The translations under genes were made by a program, and so were the position numbers. A DNA stretch of 16,696 nucleotides, taken from Kiloniellales bacterium (GTDB lineage Bacteria > Pseudomonadota > Alphaproteobacteria > Kiloniellales > JAKSBE01). Below, piece after piece: positions 1-7,817 of the stretch (position 1 is the first letter of the stretch; every line of letters begins with the position of its first letter). The stretch is from NCBI GenBank assembly GCA_030067055.1, contig JASJAL010000041.1:1-16696 (forward strand), read 5' to 3'. The notes beneath the pieces were generated by a model, which was not told the DNA's origin, searched no databases, and saw nothing but the letters and a program-made list of their open reading frames with translations.

Positions 1-353
1 TGCGCTTCGTCGGTTGCGACCAGGCCTATGTCGCGGCCGGCGGCAGCTACTTCACCGCCGAGACCCACATCTGCCACCTGGGCGAGGCGCGGCTGCAGGA
101 GCCGCTCTACGTCGAGAGCCAGACGCTTTCGGCCGACGGCAAGAAATGGCGCCTCTTCCACCGCCTTTACAGCGCCCACAGCGAGGAATTGCTGGCCACC
201 GGCGAGCACATGCTGCTGCACGTCGACCTGGAGACCCGCCGCGTGGCGCCCGCCCGCGAACCGGTCGCGGGCAGGCTGTCGGCACTGGCGGCGGCGCAGG
301 CCGGGCTGCCGAAGCCGGAACAGGCCGGGGCCGCGATCGGCAAGAGAGGATAG
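1..353 (+). CDS. Thioesterase, betainyl-CoA thioesterase-like (5'-truncated)
   Basis: The first full codon is at base 3, and 116 residues are readable up to TAG at 351-353; the start lies outside the window. The fragment contains YFTAETHICHLGEA and HRLYSAHS, followed by a HMLLHVDLETRR strand and a tail with LPKPEQAGAAIG. This matches the hotdog-fold thioesterases found beside or fused to L-carnitine 3-dehydrogenase (CdhB type), which hydrolyse betainyl-CoA to glycine betaine. That assignment comes from recalled family patterns, not a search. It may be a stand-alone protein of about 150 residues or the C-terminal domain of a dehydrogenase-thioesterase fusion; the window cannot decide. Its stop is 3 bp before the next start, and its last codons hold the ribosome binding site (AGAGGA) of the acyl-CoA dehydrogenase gene. 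The shared operon with a CaiD-like gene supports a carnitine/betaine role. The thioesterase fold is fairly sure; the substrate is less so. Confidence 0.75.
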   Translation, partial: RFVGCDQAYVAAGGSYFTAETHICHLGEARLQEPLYVESQTLSADGKKWRLFHRLYSAHSEELLATGEHMLLHVDLETRRVAPAREPVAGRLSALAAAQAGLPKPEQAGAAIGKRG

Positions 354-356
354 GAC

Positions 357-1517
357 ATGGACTTCGCGCTCAGCCCGGAACAGGAGATGGTCGTCGAGAC
401 CGTGCGCCGCTTCGTCGAGACCGAGCTCTATCCCCACGAGGCCGAGGTCGAGCGCAGCGGCTTGGTGCCGCGCGAGTTGGGCGAGGCGATCAAGGCTAAG
501 GTCCTCGAGCTGGGCTTCTTCGCGCCCAACCTGCCGGTCGAGGTCGGCGGTGGCGGCCTGGACCACCTGACCTTCACCCTGCTGGAACGCGAGCTGGGCC
601 GGGCCTCCATGGCGCTCACGGTTTTCTGGGGCCGGCCCTCGGGCATCCTCATGGCCTGCGACGACGAGCAGCGGGAGCGCTACCTGCTGCCGGCCGCGCG
701 CGGCGAGAAATTCGATGCCCTGGCCATGACCGAGCCAGACGCCGGCTCCGATGTCCGGGGCATGAAGTGCCACGCGCGGGCCGACGGCGACGACTGGATC
801 GTCAACGGCAGCAAGCACTTCATCAGTCACGCCGACGTTGCCGACTTCGCGATCGTCTTCGTTGCGACCGGTGAGGAGGAGACGCCGCGCGGGCCGAAGA
901 AGAAGATCACCTGCTTCCTGGTCGACCGCGGCACGCCGGGCTTCGAGATCCGGCCCGGCTACGACTCGGTGTCGCACCGGGGCTATCACAACTGCATCCT
1001 CGCCTTCGACGACTGCCGCCTGCCGTCCGGCCAGGTGCTCGGCGAGGTCCACCGCGGCTTCGACCTGGCCAACGACTGGCTCTACGGCACCCGCCTGACC
1101 GTCGCCGCGATGTGCGTCGGCCGGGCCCGGCGCGCCTTCGATCACGCCTTGAGCTATGCCGCCCAGCGCAAGCAGTTCGGCCAGACCATCGGCAAGTTTC
1201 AGGGCGTGTCCTTCAAGCTGGCCGACATGATCACCGAGATCGACGCCGCCGACTGGCTGACCCTGGCGGCGGCCTGGCGCCTGGACCGGGGCCTGCCGGC
1301 CAACCGCGAGATCGCCTCGGCCAAGCTCTACGCCTCGGAGATGCTGGCCCGGGTCACCGACGAGGCGATCCAGGTCCACGGCGGCCTCGGCCTGATGGAC
1401 GACCTGCCGCTGGCACGCTTCTGGCGCGACGCCCGGGTCGAGCGGATCTGGGACGGGACCTCCGAGATCCAGCGGCACATCATCAGCCGCGACCTGCTGC
1501 GCCCGCTGGAGTCCTGA
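357..1517 (+). CDS. Acyl-CoA dehydrogenase, possibly gamma-butyrobetainyl-CoA dehydrogenase
   Basis: The 386-residue flavoprotein has the full acyl-CoA dehydrogenase layout: a helical N-terminal domain from MDFALSPEQE, a middle beta domain with the flavin-binding stretch AMTEPDAGSDV, and a C-terminal helical domain with QRKQFGQ, QVHGGLGLM and WDGTSEIQRHIISR. The length is normal for the family. It would use FAD to make a trans-2-enoyl-CoA and pass electrons to ETF. The ATG at 357 is preceded by AGAGGA at 6-nt spacing. The stop overlaps the next start (TGATG at 1515-1519). Lying between a betainyl-CoA thioesterase-like gene and a CaiD-like dehydratase, it most likely converts gamma-butyrobetainyl-CoA to crotonobetainyl-CoA, as CaiA does in reverse; a general short-chain acyl-CoA role is the alternative. 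Oddity: the position usually holding the catalytic Glu in medium-chain enzymes (YEGT) is Asp366 here (WDGT). Family certain, substrate inferred. Confidence 0.93.
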   Translation: MDFALSPEQEMVVETVRRFVETELYPHEAEVERSGLVPRELGEAIKAKVLELGFFAPNLPVEVGGGGLDHLTFTLLERELGRASMALTVFWGRPSGILMACDDEQRERYLLPAARGEKFDALAMTEPDAGSDVRGMKCHARADGDDWIVNGSKHFISHADVADFAIVFVATGEEETPRGPKKKITCFLVDRGTPGFEIRPGYDSVSHRGYHNCILAFDDCRLPSGQVLGEVHRGFDLANDWLYGTRLTVAAMCVGRARRAFDHALSYAAQRKQFGQTIGKFQGVSFKLADMITEIDAADWLTLAAAWRLDRGLPANREIASAKLYASEMLARVTDEAIQVHGGLGLMDDLPLARFWRDARVERIWDGTSEIQRHIISRDLLRPLES

Positions 1518-3574
1518 TGGCCGGGCGCCTGGACCGCCTGCTCCGGCCCGCGACCATCGCCGTCATCGGCGGCCGCGAGGCCGAGGGGGTCATCACCCAG
1601 TGCGACCGCCTGGGCTTCACGGGCGAGATCTGGCCGGTGAATCCCAAGCGCGAGGCGATCGGCGGGCGGCGCTGCTTTGCCCGCGTTGCGGATCTGCCCG
1701 GGGTGCCGGACGCCGCCTTCATCGGGGTCAACCGTAAGGCGACGCCCGGGGTCCTGGCCGAGCTCGCGGCGCGCGGCGCGGGCGGTGCGGTCTGCTATGC
1801 CTCCGGCTTTCGTGAAGCGGACGCGGCAGGCCAGGGCCTGCAGGCGGCCCTGCTCGACGCGGCGGGCGAGATGCCGATCCTGGGCCCCAATTGCTACGGC
1901 CTGATCAACTACCTGGACGGCGCATTGCTCTGGCCCGACGAGCAGGGCGGCCGGCGGCTCGAGGCCGGGGCCAAGGGGGTCGCCATCGTCACCCAGTCCT
2001 CGAACATCGCGATCTCCATGACCATGCAGCGGCGCGGCCTGCCGCTGGCCTACGTGGTGACCGCGGGCAACCAGGCGCAGACCGGCATCTCCGAGATCGC
2101 CGCCGGCTTGCTGGGGGATCCCCGGGTCACGGCGCTGGGCCTGCACATCGAGGGCTTCGACGACGTCGCGGCCTTCCAGGCCATGGCGGCCAGGGCCCGG
2201 GGCCTGGGCAAGCCGATCGTGGCCTTGAAGGTGGGGCGCACCGCGCAGGGGCGCACTGCCGCGGTCACCCATACGGCCTCGCTGGCTGGCTCCGACGCCG
2301 CCGCCGAGGCCTTGTTCCGACGTCTCGGCATCGCGCGCGTTCCTTCGATTTCGGCCTTTCTCGAGACCCTGAAGCTGCTGCACCTTCACGGTCCGCTGAC
2401 GGGTTTCTCCATCGCCTCGATTAGCTGCTCGGGCGGTGAGGCGGCGCTCATGGCCGATGCCGTGGTCGGGACCCGGCTTCGCTATGCGCCCCTGGGCGAG
2501 TCCGAGGCGGAGGCGATCGCTGCGGTCCTGGGTCCGCTGGTCACGGTCGACAACCCGCTCGACTACCACACCTACATCTGGGGCGACCGGCCGGCGATGA
2601 CGGCGACCTTCGCCGGCGTCCTCCGGAACGGCTACGACCTGACCTTGCTGGTCCTGGACCTGCCGCGCGGCGATCGCTGCGACGATAGCGCCTGGCGGCA
2701 GACGCTGGCCGCCTTCCAAGACGCCCTGGCGGCGAGCGGCGGCAAGGGCGCCGTCGTCGCCTCCCTGCCCGAGAACCTGCCCGAGGCCGCGGCCCAGGCG
2801 CTGATCGCCGAAGGGGTGGTGCCGCTCCGCGGGATCGAGGACGCCATGATCGCAGCGGAAGCCGCGGCGACCATCGGAGAGGCCTGGGCGCGTCCCGAAG
2901 CCCCGAGGGTGTCGGCCGCGATAGGATGCGGCGGCAAGTCGGTCACCCTCGACGAGGCCGAGGCCAAGACGCGACTCGCCGCCTTCGGCGTCACGGTGCC
3001 GGAGGGCCGCCGGGCCGCCAGCGTCGAGGAGGCCGTGACCTGCGGCGAGACCCTTGGCTTTCCGCTCGCGGTCAAGACGCTGGGTCTGGCGCACAAGTCT
3101 GAGGCCGGCGCCCTCCGTCTCGGCCTTCGGTCGAGCGCGGAGCTACGGGCGGCGGCGGAAGCCTTGCTGCCGCTGGGCCACGGCCTGCTGGTCGAGCGCC
3201 AGGTCGAGGGCGGCGTTGCGGAGGTCCTGCTCGGCCTGCAGCGCGACCCGCAGCTGGGCCATTTGCTGACATTGGGCGCCGGCGGCGTCCTGGCTGAGCT
3301 GCTTCAGGACAGCCGGAGCCTGTTGCTGCCGGCGAGCGAGGACGAGATCCGCGCCGCCCTCGAAAGCCTCAAGGTCGGGGCCCTGCTGCGCGGCTACCGG
3401 GGCCGGCCGCGGGGTGACATCGAGGCCTTGGTCGCGTTGGTCTTGGCCTTGGGCCGTTTCGCCGGGACCGAAGCGGTCGAGGAGCTCGACCTCAACCCCG
3501 TCATCGTCCGCGCGGAAGGCCTCGGCGCCGTCGCCGCCGACGCACTCATCCGGATCAGGGAGGACACCCCATGA
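1517..3574 (+). CDS. NDP-forming acyl-CoA synthetase (ACD family, alpha-beta fusion)
   Basis: This 685-residue protein joins the two halves of an NDP-forming acyl-CoA synthetase. Residues about 1-130 form a CoA-binding Rossmann domain (PATIAVIGG, ILGPNCYGLIN at 121-131). Residues about 150-450 form succinyl-CoA ligase-like domains, with the phosphorylatable His252 in VTHTASLAGSDAA. Residues about 475-685 form an ATP-grasp domain with AHKSEAGALRLG (His526) and a metal-site motif EELDLNPV (656-661). The reaction is carboxylate + ATP + CoA to acyl-CoA + ADP + phosphate through a phospho-His intermediate. The ATG at 1517 overlaps the dehydrogenase stop and follows GGAG at 5 nt. An open frame continues upstream inside the dehydrogenase gene, but this start is where homology begins and it fits the overlap. 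In context it probably activates gamma-butyrobetaine, crotonobetaine or carnitine, replacing the AMP-forming CaiC and the CoA-transferase CaiB of enteric bacteria. Family certain, substrate inferred. Confidence 0.93.
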   Translation: MAGRLDRLLRPATIAVIGGREAEGVITQCDRLGFTGEIWPVNPKREAIGGRRCFARVADLPGVPDAAFIGVNRKATPGVLAELAARGAGGAVCYASGFREADAAGQGLQAALLDAAGEMPILGPNCYGLINYLDGALLWPDEQGGRRLEAGAKGVAIVTQSSNIAISMTMQRRGLPLAYVVTAGNQAQTGISEIAAGLLGDPRVTALGLHIEGFDDVAAFQAMAARARGLGKPIVALKVGRTAQGRTAAVTHTASLAGSDAAAEALFRRLGIARVPSISAFLETLKLLHLHGPLTGFSIASISCSGGEAALMADAVVGTRLRYAPLGESEAEAIAAVLGPLVTVDNPLDYHTYIWGDRPAMTATFAGVLRNGYDLTLLVLDLPRGDRCDDSAWRQTLAAFQDALAASGGKGAVVASLPENLPEAAAQALIAEGVVPLRGIEDAMIAAEAAATIGEAWARPEAPRVSAAIGCGGKSVTLDEAEAKTRLAAFGVTVPEGRRAASVEEAVTCGETLGFPLAVKTLGLAHKSEAGALRLGLRSSAELRAAAEALLPLGHGLLVERQVEGGVAEVLLGLQRDPQLGHLLTLGAGGVLAELLQDSRSLLLPASEDEIRAALESLKVGALLRGYRGRPRGDIEALVALVLALGRFAGTEAVEELDLNPVIVRAEGLGAVAADALIRIREDTP

Positions 3575-4353
3575 CCGACTTCATCAAGACCCGCCGAGAG
3601 GGCACAATCCTCGAGGTCACGCTCGACCGGCCCAAGGCCAACGCCATCGACCTGGCGACCAGCCGGATCATGGGCGAGACCTTCCAGGCCTTCCGGGACG
3701 ACCCCGAGCTCAGGGTCGCGATCCTCTGCACCGCCGGCGAGCGGTTCTTCTCGGGCGGCTGGGACCTCAAGGCCGCGGCCGCCGGCGATGCGGTCGACGG
3801 TGACTACGGGGTCGGCGGCTTCGGCGGCCTGCAGGAGCTGCGCGACCTGAACAAGCCGGTGATCGCCGCGGTGGCCGGCATGGCGGTCGGCGGCGGCTTC
3901 GAGCTGGCGCTCTCGGCCGACCTGATCTTCGCGACCGAGGAGTCCTCCTTCGCGCTGCCGGAGATCCGGGCCGGCACCCTGGCCGACGCGGCGACCTGCA
4001 AGCTGCCCAAGCGCATCCCCTATCACGTCGCGATGGACCTGCTGCTGACCGGGCGCTGGATGAGCGCCGAAGAGGCGCAGCGCTGGGGCCTGGTCAAGGA
4101 AATCGTACCGGCCGCCGAGCTCATGGACCGGGCCTGGGACTGCGCCCGCCTGTTGGCGAGCGGCCCGCCCCTGGTCTACGCCGCGATCAAGGAGGTCGCC
4201 CGAGCCGCCGAGGCCGAGACCTTCCAGGACGCCATGAACCGCATCACCAAGCGCCAGTTCCCGACCGTCGACCGGCTCTACGGCAGCGAGGACAACGCCG
4301 AGGGCGCGCGCGCCTTCGCCGAGAAGCGCGATCCGGTCTGGAAGGGACGCTAG
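3571..4353 (+). CDS. caiD: Carnitinyl-CoA dehydratase / crotonobetainyl-CoA hydratase (CaiD-like)
   Basis: This 260-residue crotonase-fold enzyme interconverts crotonobetainyl-CoA and L-carnitinyl-CoA. It matches my memory of E. coli CaiD closely across its length: TLDRPKANAID near residue 18, FRDDPELRVAI near 41, SGGWDLKAAA near 61, GGGFELALSAD near 108, and the C-terminus FAEKRDPVWKGR, which looks identical. The two acidic catalytic positions of CaiD, Glu111 and Glu131, fall at the same residue numbers. Oxyanion-hole backbone groups are expected from the SGGWDL and GGGF segments. Oddity: the loop after Glu131, usually GIVPDSGG, reads GTLADAAT. The ATG overlaps the synthetase stop (ATGA at 3571-3574) and has a strong AGGGAGG site 7 nt upstream. 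It is the last gene of the operon. In an aerobe with carnitine dehydrogenase it would work in the hydration direction. A general enoyl-CoA hydratase is possible but less likely. Confidence 0.88.
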   Translation: MTDFIKTRREGTILEVTLDRPKANAIDLATSRIMGETFQAFRDDPELRVAILCTAGERFFSGGWDLKAAAAGDAVDGDYGVGGFGGLQELRDLNKPVIAAVAGMAVGGGFELALSADLIFATEESSFALPEIRAGTLADAATCKLPKRIPYHVAMDLLLTGRWMSAEEAQRWGLVKEIVPAAELMDRAWDCARLLASGPPLVYAAIKEVARAAEAETFQDAMNRITKRQFPTVDRLYGSEDNAEGARAFAEKRDPVWKGR

Positions 4354-4365
4354 CGCTTTCGCCGC

Positions 4366-4935
4366 TCAGCGCAGGAGCATGTAGCTCACGTCGCTCATCA
4401 CCAGGACGATCAGGAAGCTCAGCATGACGACGGCCAGGGCGCCAAAGCCCGGAAGCTTGAGCGCGGAGCGGGCGATGAACCATTCGTAGAGGCCGAGGGC
4501 CAATAACACCGCCAGGGAGAGCAGGTCGGCGGTGGCTTCCGGCACGACGCCGCTGTGCCTGGCACCGAGCAGCAGAGGCGCCGCAATCACCGTCTGGATC
4601 ACTTGCGACCAGTTGTAGGCGACGATGTGCAAGCGATAGCGCTCGGCGCGGCCGATCGCCCGGGTGAAGTGATACATGGCCAGGGGGAAGGCGGCCCAGA
4701 CGATGACGAAAGCGATGGCTTCGACCATGACGATCCGCAGAGTCCCGGCACTCATCGGCCGCGGATCGAAATGGGCGAAGGCGATGTAGCCGGGTGCCAC
4801 CAGGACGGCGGCGAAGAAGGACTGCCAGAAACCCTGGTCGCTGTCGTCGAACAAGGCCAAGCCGTCCGGATCGCCGCGCAGCAGGCGAAGGGCGCCGTAG
4901 AGTCCGGCGAGGATCTCGCGCAGGCTTGGGATCAA
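4366..4935 (-). CDS. Yip1-like integral membrane protein
   Basis: This 189-residue protein has a short cytoplasmic N-terminus (LREILAGLYGALRLLRG) and about five hydrophobic helices at residues 37-54, 67-89, 108-123, 136-154 and 164-182, with no signal peptide or catalytic motif. The pattern fits the small Yip1-domain membrane proteins often seen next to dapE in alphaproteobacteria; their function is unknown to me. The proposed start is TTG at 4935-4933, because no ATG occurs before residue 61, after the first helix. That TTG overlaps the dapE TGA (TTGA), so translation is probably coupled, although I see no strong ribosome binding site. The gene ends 12 bp from the convergent caiD-like gene. 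The reading frame and membrane nature are well supported; the family name is moderate. Confidence 0.75.
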   Translation of the reverse strand: MIPSLREILAGLYGALRLLRGDPDGLALFDDSDQGFWQSFFAAVLVAPGYIAFAHFDPRPMSAGTLRIVMVEAIAFVIVWAAFPLAMYHFTRAIGRAERYRLHIVAYNWSQVIQTVIAAPLLLGARHSGVVPEATADLLSLAVLLALGLYEWFIARSALKLPGFGALAVVMLSFLIVLVMSDVSYMLLR

Positions 4936-6083
4936 GACCCGAAGTATCCGTCCAGAACCGCCCGGTAGACCTGGGCGAGTTGGCGCAGCTCCTCCAGCCC
5001 GACCTGCTCGTCGACCTTGTGGGCGGTGGCGTTCCTCAGGCCGAGCTCGGCCACCGGGCAGGCGTCCTTGATGAAGCGGGCATCGGAGGTGCCGCCGGTG
5101 GTGCCAAGCTCGGTCTCTAGCGCCAGCACTTGCTTGATGGCCCCTGCGCAGAGTTCACTCAGCCGGCCTGGCGGGGTCAGGAAGGACTCGCCCGAGACCC
5201 GGATGTCCAGGTCGTAGCGGGCGCCTTCGGCGTCGAAGCGCTCGCGCAGCCAGGTCTCGATGTCGGCGCTGGCGTGCTTGTCGTTGAAGCGGCAGTCGAA
5301 GACCGCGCGGGCCTGGGCCGGGATCACGTTCGTCGCCGGGTTGCCAACGTCGACGGAGACAATCTGCAGGCTGGTCGGCGGGAAGAACTCGCTGCCCTCG
5401 TCCAGTGGCTCGGCGGTCACGGCGTTCAGCATGCGGACCAGGCGGTGCACCGGGTTGTCCGCCAGGTGGGCGTAGGCGGAATGGCCCTGGACGCCGTGGA
5501 CGGTGAGGCGGCCGTTCATGGCGCCGCGGCGGCCGATCTTGACCATGTCGCCCAGGCGCCGGTCGCTGGTCGGCTCGCCGACCAGGCAGTGGTCCAGGGT
5601 CTCGCCGCGCTCGGCCATCCAGCCCAGAACCTTACAGGTGCCGTTGATCGCGATGCCTTCCTCGTCGCCGGTGATCAGCAAGGACAGCGAGCCGCCGAAG
5701 TTCGGCCCGCCGTCTTCCAGGAACCCGGAGACGGCGGCCAGGAAGGCGGCGATCGAGCCCTTCATGTCGACCGCGCCGCGGCCGTAGAGCACCCCGTCGA
5801 CGACCTCGGCGCCGAAGGGATCGACGCTCCAGTCGGCGGGATCGCCGACCGGCACCACGTCGGTATGCCCGGCATAGCAGAAGTTGGGACCGGTCGTGCC
5901 GAGGCGGGCGTAGAGGTTGTCGACGTCCGCGGTGCCGTCTTGAGAGAAGGTCAGGCGATGGCAGGCGAAGCCCAGCGGCTCCAGCCAGGATTGCAGCAGG
6001 TCCAGCGCCCCGCCCTCGACGGGGGTGATGCTGGGACAGCGGATCAGCGCCCGCGTGGCCTCGACGACGTCGATCGCCGCCAT
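4932..6083 (-). CDS. dapE: Succinyl-diaminopimelate desuccinylase
   Basis: This cytoplasmic di-zinc M20-family amidohydrolase, 383 residues, releases succinate from N-succinyl-LL-2,6-diaminopimelate to give LL-diaminopimelate for lysine and peptidoglycan. The metal and catalytic residues are all visible: His73 and Asp75 in AGHTDVVPVGD, Asp106 in GRGAVDMKG, Glu141 (general base) and Glu142 in TGDEEG, Glu170 in GEPTS, and His355 in NATAHKVDE. The lid/dimerisation domain lies at about 180-290, with GRRGAMNGRLTVHGVQGHSA. The length is normal. The ATG at 6083 begins MAAIDVVEA, 5 bp after the dapD stop, with no strong ribosome binding site, suggesting coupling to dapD. It is followed by the Yip1-like gene with a 4-bp overlap. 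Confidence 0.97.
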   Translation of the reverse strand: MAAIDVVEATRALIRCPSITPVEGGALDLLQSWLEPLGFACHRLTFSQDGTADVDNLYARLGTTGPNFCYAGHTDVVPVGDPADWSVDPFGAEVVDGVLYGRGAVDMKGSIAAFLAAVSGFLEDGGPNFGGSLSLLITGDEEGIAINGTCKVLGWMAERGETLDHCLVGEPTSDRRLGDMVKIGRRGAMNGRLTVHGVQGHSAYAHLADNPVHRLVRMLNAVTAEPLDEGSEFFPPTSLQIVSVDVGNPATNVIPAQARAVFDCRFNDKHASADIETWLRERFDAEGARYDLDIRVSGESFLTPPGRLSELCAGAIKQVLALETELGTTGGTSDARFIKDACPVAELGLRNATAHKVDEQVGLEELRQLAQVYRAVLDGYFGS

Positions 6084-6088
6084 GGCGA

Positions 6089-6952
6089 CTAGGTCCGCAG
6101 CAGTTCGTTGATCGAGGTCTTGGCGCGGGTGCGCTCGTCGACCCGCTTGATGATGACCGCGCAGTAGAGGCTGGGGCCGGGCGTACCATCGGGCAGGGGC
6201 TTGCCGGGCAGGCTGCCGGGCACGACCACGGAGTAGGCCGGGACCCGTCCGTAGTGGACCTCGCCGGTCTCGCGGTCGACGATCTTGGTCGAGGCGCCGA
6301 TGAAGACACCCATGGAGAGCACCGAGCCCTCTTCGACCACCACGCCCTCGACGACCTCGGAGCGGGCGCCGACGAAGCAGTTGTCCTCGATGATCACCGG
6401 GCCGGCCTGCAGGGGCTCGAGCACGCCGCCGAGACCGGCGCCGCCGGAGATGTGGCAGTTCTTTCCGACCTGGGCGCAGGAGCCGACGGTCGCCCAGGTA
6501 TCGACCATGGTGCCGCGGCCGACGTGGGCGCCGAGGTTGACGAAGCAAGGCATGAGGACCACGCCCGGCGCGATGTAGGCCGAGCGGCGCACGGTGCAGT
6601 TGGGTACGGCCCGGAAGCCGGCGGCGCGGAAGCGGTTCTCGCCCCAGCCGGCGAACTTCGAGGGCACCTTGTCGAACCAGGGCGATGTGCCCCAGCTGTC
6701 GGTCTCGGAGCCCGGGCCGCCGGCGATGGTCTGCATGTCGTAGATCCGGAAGGACAGTAGCACCGCCTTCTTGAGCCACTGGTTGACCTGCCAGTCGGTG
6801 CCGGCCTTCTCGGCGACCCGGAAGCGGCCCTCGTCGAGCCCGGTCAGCGCTTCCTCGATGGCGTCGCGCAGCGCCCCGGTGGTGTGGATGTCGACCTGGT
6901 CCCGCGCCTCCCAGGCCTCGTCGATTGTCTGTTCCAGCGCCGCGCTGTCCAT
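6089..6952 (-). CDS. dapD: Tetrahydrodipicolinate N-succinyltransferase
   Basis: This 287-residue enzyme transfers succinyl from succinyl-CoA to tetrahydrodipicolinate, opening the succinylase route to diaminopimelate; the family is a homotrimer with left-handed beta-helix domains. Residues about 1-100 form the helical N-terminal domain ([28 protein letters not shown]). Residues about 105-250 carry hexapeptide repeats ([38 protein letters not shown]). The tail holds [19 protein letters not shown]. An open frame continues 12 codons upstream to a TTG, but the ATG at 6952 is preferred: it has GGAGG 9 nt upstream, and [15 protein letters not shown] matches the usual family start. It is followed at 5 bp by dapE. 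The promoter may lie in the 98 bp after the HAD gene, or the two may be cotranscribed. Confidence 0.97.
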   Translation of the reverse strand: MDSAALEQTIDEAWEARDQVDIHTTGALRDAIEEALTGLDEGRFRVAEKAGTDWQVNQWLKKAVLLSFRIYDMQTIAGGPGSETDSWGTSPWFDKVPSKFAGWGENRFRAAGFRAVPNCTVRRSAYIAPGVVLMPCFVNLGAHVGRGTMVDTWATVGSCAQVGKNCHISGGAGLGGVLEPLQAGPVIIEDNCFVGARSEVVEGVVVEEGSVLSMGVFIGASTKIVDRETGEVHYGRVPAYSVVVPGSLPGKPLPDGTPGPSLYCAVIIKRVDERTRAKTSINELLRT

Positions 6953-6973
6953 CTCCGGCCGCCTCCAATGTCC

Positions 6974-6995
6974 CGCCGCTCGATCCAAAGCGGCG
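6974..6995. repeat. Small inverted repeat upstream of dapD
   Basis: A perfect 7-bp stem CGCCGCT/AGCGGCG encloses an 8-nt loop (6981-6988), just upstream of the dapD ribosome binding site in the 98-bp gap after the HAD gene (6953-7050). No T-run follows on either strand, so it is not a convincing terminator. It may be an operator or leader hairpin, or chance in GC-rich DNA. Confidence 0.3.
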
Positions 6996-7050
6996 CGACT
7001 CTGCGGGAGCGCCCTCTGGGAGTCAACGGGCGCCGCCGGTGGTGACAGGC

Positions 7051-7767
7051 TCAGGCTTCAAGCGTTGCCGCCAGGAACGCCGAAAGGTCCTCGGTGACGT
7101 GGTGGACGTGATCGCCCTCGGCGCCGTGGCGGGCGCGGTGGTCGTCGTGGGAGACCCAGACCGTGGTGATGCCGAGCGCCGCGGCCGGCTCCAGGTTGCG
7201 GGCGATGTCGTCGATAAACACGCTGCTTTCCGGTGCGATGCCGTGCTGGGCGATGAGCTTGTCGTAGGCGCTGGGGTAGGGCTTGCCCTCGAAGTCGGCG
7301 GCGGCGATGTCGAAGATCGCCTCGAAGTGTCGCCGCAGGCCCAGGCGGTCGAGCACGCGCTCGGCATAGGGGGTCGAGGCGTTGGTGAAGATCAGCTTGC
7401 GTCCCGGCAGGCGGTCCAAGGTGGCGTCGAGGGCGGGTGCCGGGGCGATGGGCGAGAGGTCGATGTCGTGGACGTAGTCGAGGTAGCCCTCTGGCTCCAT
7501 GCCGTGGTTGGTCATCAGGCCGCGCATGGTGGTCCCGAACTCGAGGAAGTACTGCTTCTGCAGCCGGTGCGCGGCCTCCAGGTCGAGGCTCAGGAAGTCC
7601 TGGACGAAGGCCTTGATGCGCCGGTCGACCTGATCGAAGAGCCGCGAGCTCGGCGGGTAGAGCGTGTTGTCGAGGTCGAAGAGCCAGACCTCGACGTCCT
7701 CGGTCTTTGGAACCGGTCGGGTGCCGAGCGCGGCCTTGTCCGGGTCTGTATCGAAGGGTGTGGTCAT
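7051..7767 (-). CDS. HAD-family hydrolase, pyrimidine 5'-nucleotidase-like
   Basis: This 238-residue haloacid-dehalogenase-fold phosphatase has all four HAD motifs: motif I DLDNTLY with nucleophile Asp31 and Asp33, motif II FTNAS with Thr128, motif III Lys162 in [11 protein letters not shown], and motif [12 protein letters not shown] with Asp186 and Asp187. A helical C1 cap lies at about residues 40-115. The [20 protein letters not shown] start and the FIDD motif fit the Sdt1-like pyrimidine 5'-nucleotidase subfamily, which dephosphorylates UMP/CMP; substrates in this family overlap, so the exact one is uncertain. The ATG at 7767 has no obvious ribosome binding site. It lies 98 bp upstream of dapD on the same strand, a neighbourhood I recall from other alphaproteobacteria. 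It has no evident biochemical link to lysine synthesis. Confidence 0.88.
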   Translation of the reverse strand: MTTPFDTDPDKAALGTRPVPKTEDVEVWLFDLDNTLYPPSSRLFDQVDRRIKAFVQDFLSLDLEAAHRLQKQYFLEFGTTMRGLMTNHGMEPEGYLDYVHDIDLSPIAPAPALDATLDRLPGRKLIFTNASTPYAERVLDRLGLRRHFEAIFDIAAADFEGKPYPSAYDKLIAQHGIAPESSVFIDDIARNLEPAAALGITTVWVSHDDHRARHGAEGDHVHHVTEDLSAFLAATLEA

Positions 7768-7786
7768 GCCGGGAAATTAGGACGCC

Positions 7787-7810
7787 GGGCGGCCCCGAGA
7801 CAAGCCGCCC
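7787..7810 (-). terminator. GC-rich hairpin after the REC-GGDEF gene (possible terminator)
   Basis: GGGCGGC (7787-7793) and GCCGCCC (7804-7810) form a perfect 7-bp stem with a 10-nt loop, 7 nt past the TGA of the diguanylate cyclase on the - strand. No clear T-run follows on that strand, so intrinsic termination is doubtful. It occupies most of the 50-bp gap before the HAD gene. Confidence 0.35.
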
Positions 7811-7817
7811 TTTCTCC

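Noticed and set aside
1112..1516. Upstream extension of the synthetase frame into the dehydrogenase gene
   Set aside because: Residues before the ATG at 1517 are an out-of-frame reading of the dehydrogenase; the ACD family begins at MAGRLDRLLRPATIAVIGG.
1328..3094. A 588-codon open frame on the - strand opposite the acyl-CoA synthetase
   Set aside because: It is a composition artefact antisense to a clear enzyme gene; the Arg/Gly/Gln-rich translation shows no domain.
4354..4365. Terminator between the convergent caiD-like and Yip1-like genes
   Set aside because: Only a 4-bp AGCG/CGCT pairing is present, with no T-run.
6084..6968. Upstream extension of the dapE frame across dapD
   Set aside because: The extension is an out-of-frame reading of dapD; DapE homology begins at the ATG at 6083.
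6953..6988. Longer DapD starting at TTG 6988
   Set aside because: The ATG at 6952 has a GGAGG site at good spacing and matches the usual family N-terminus.
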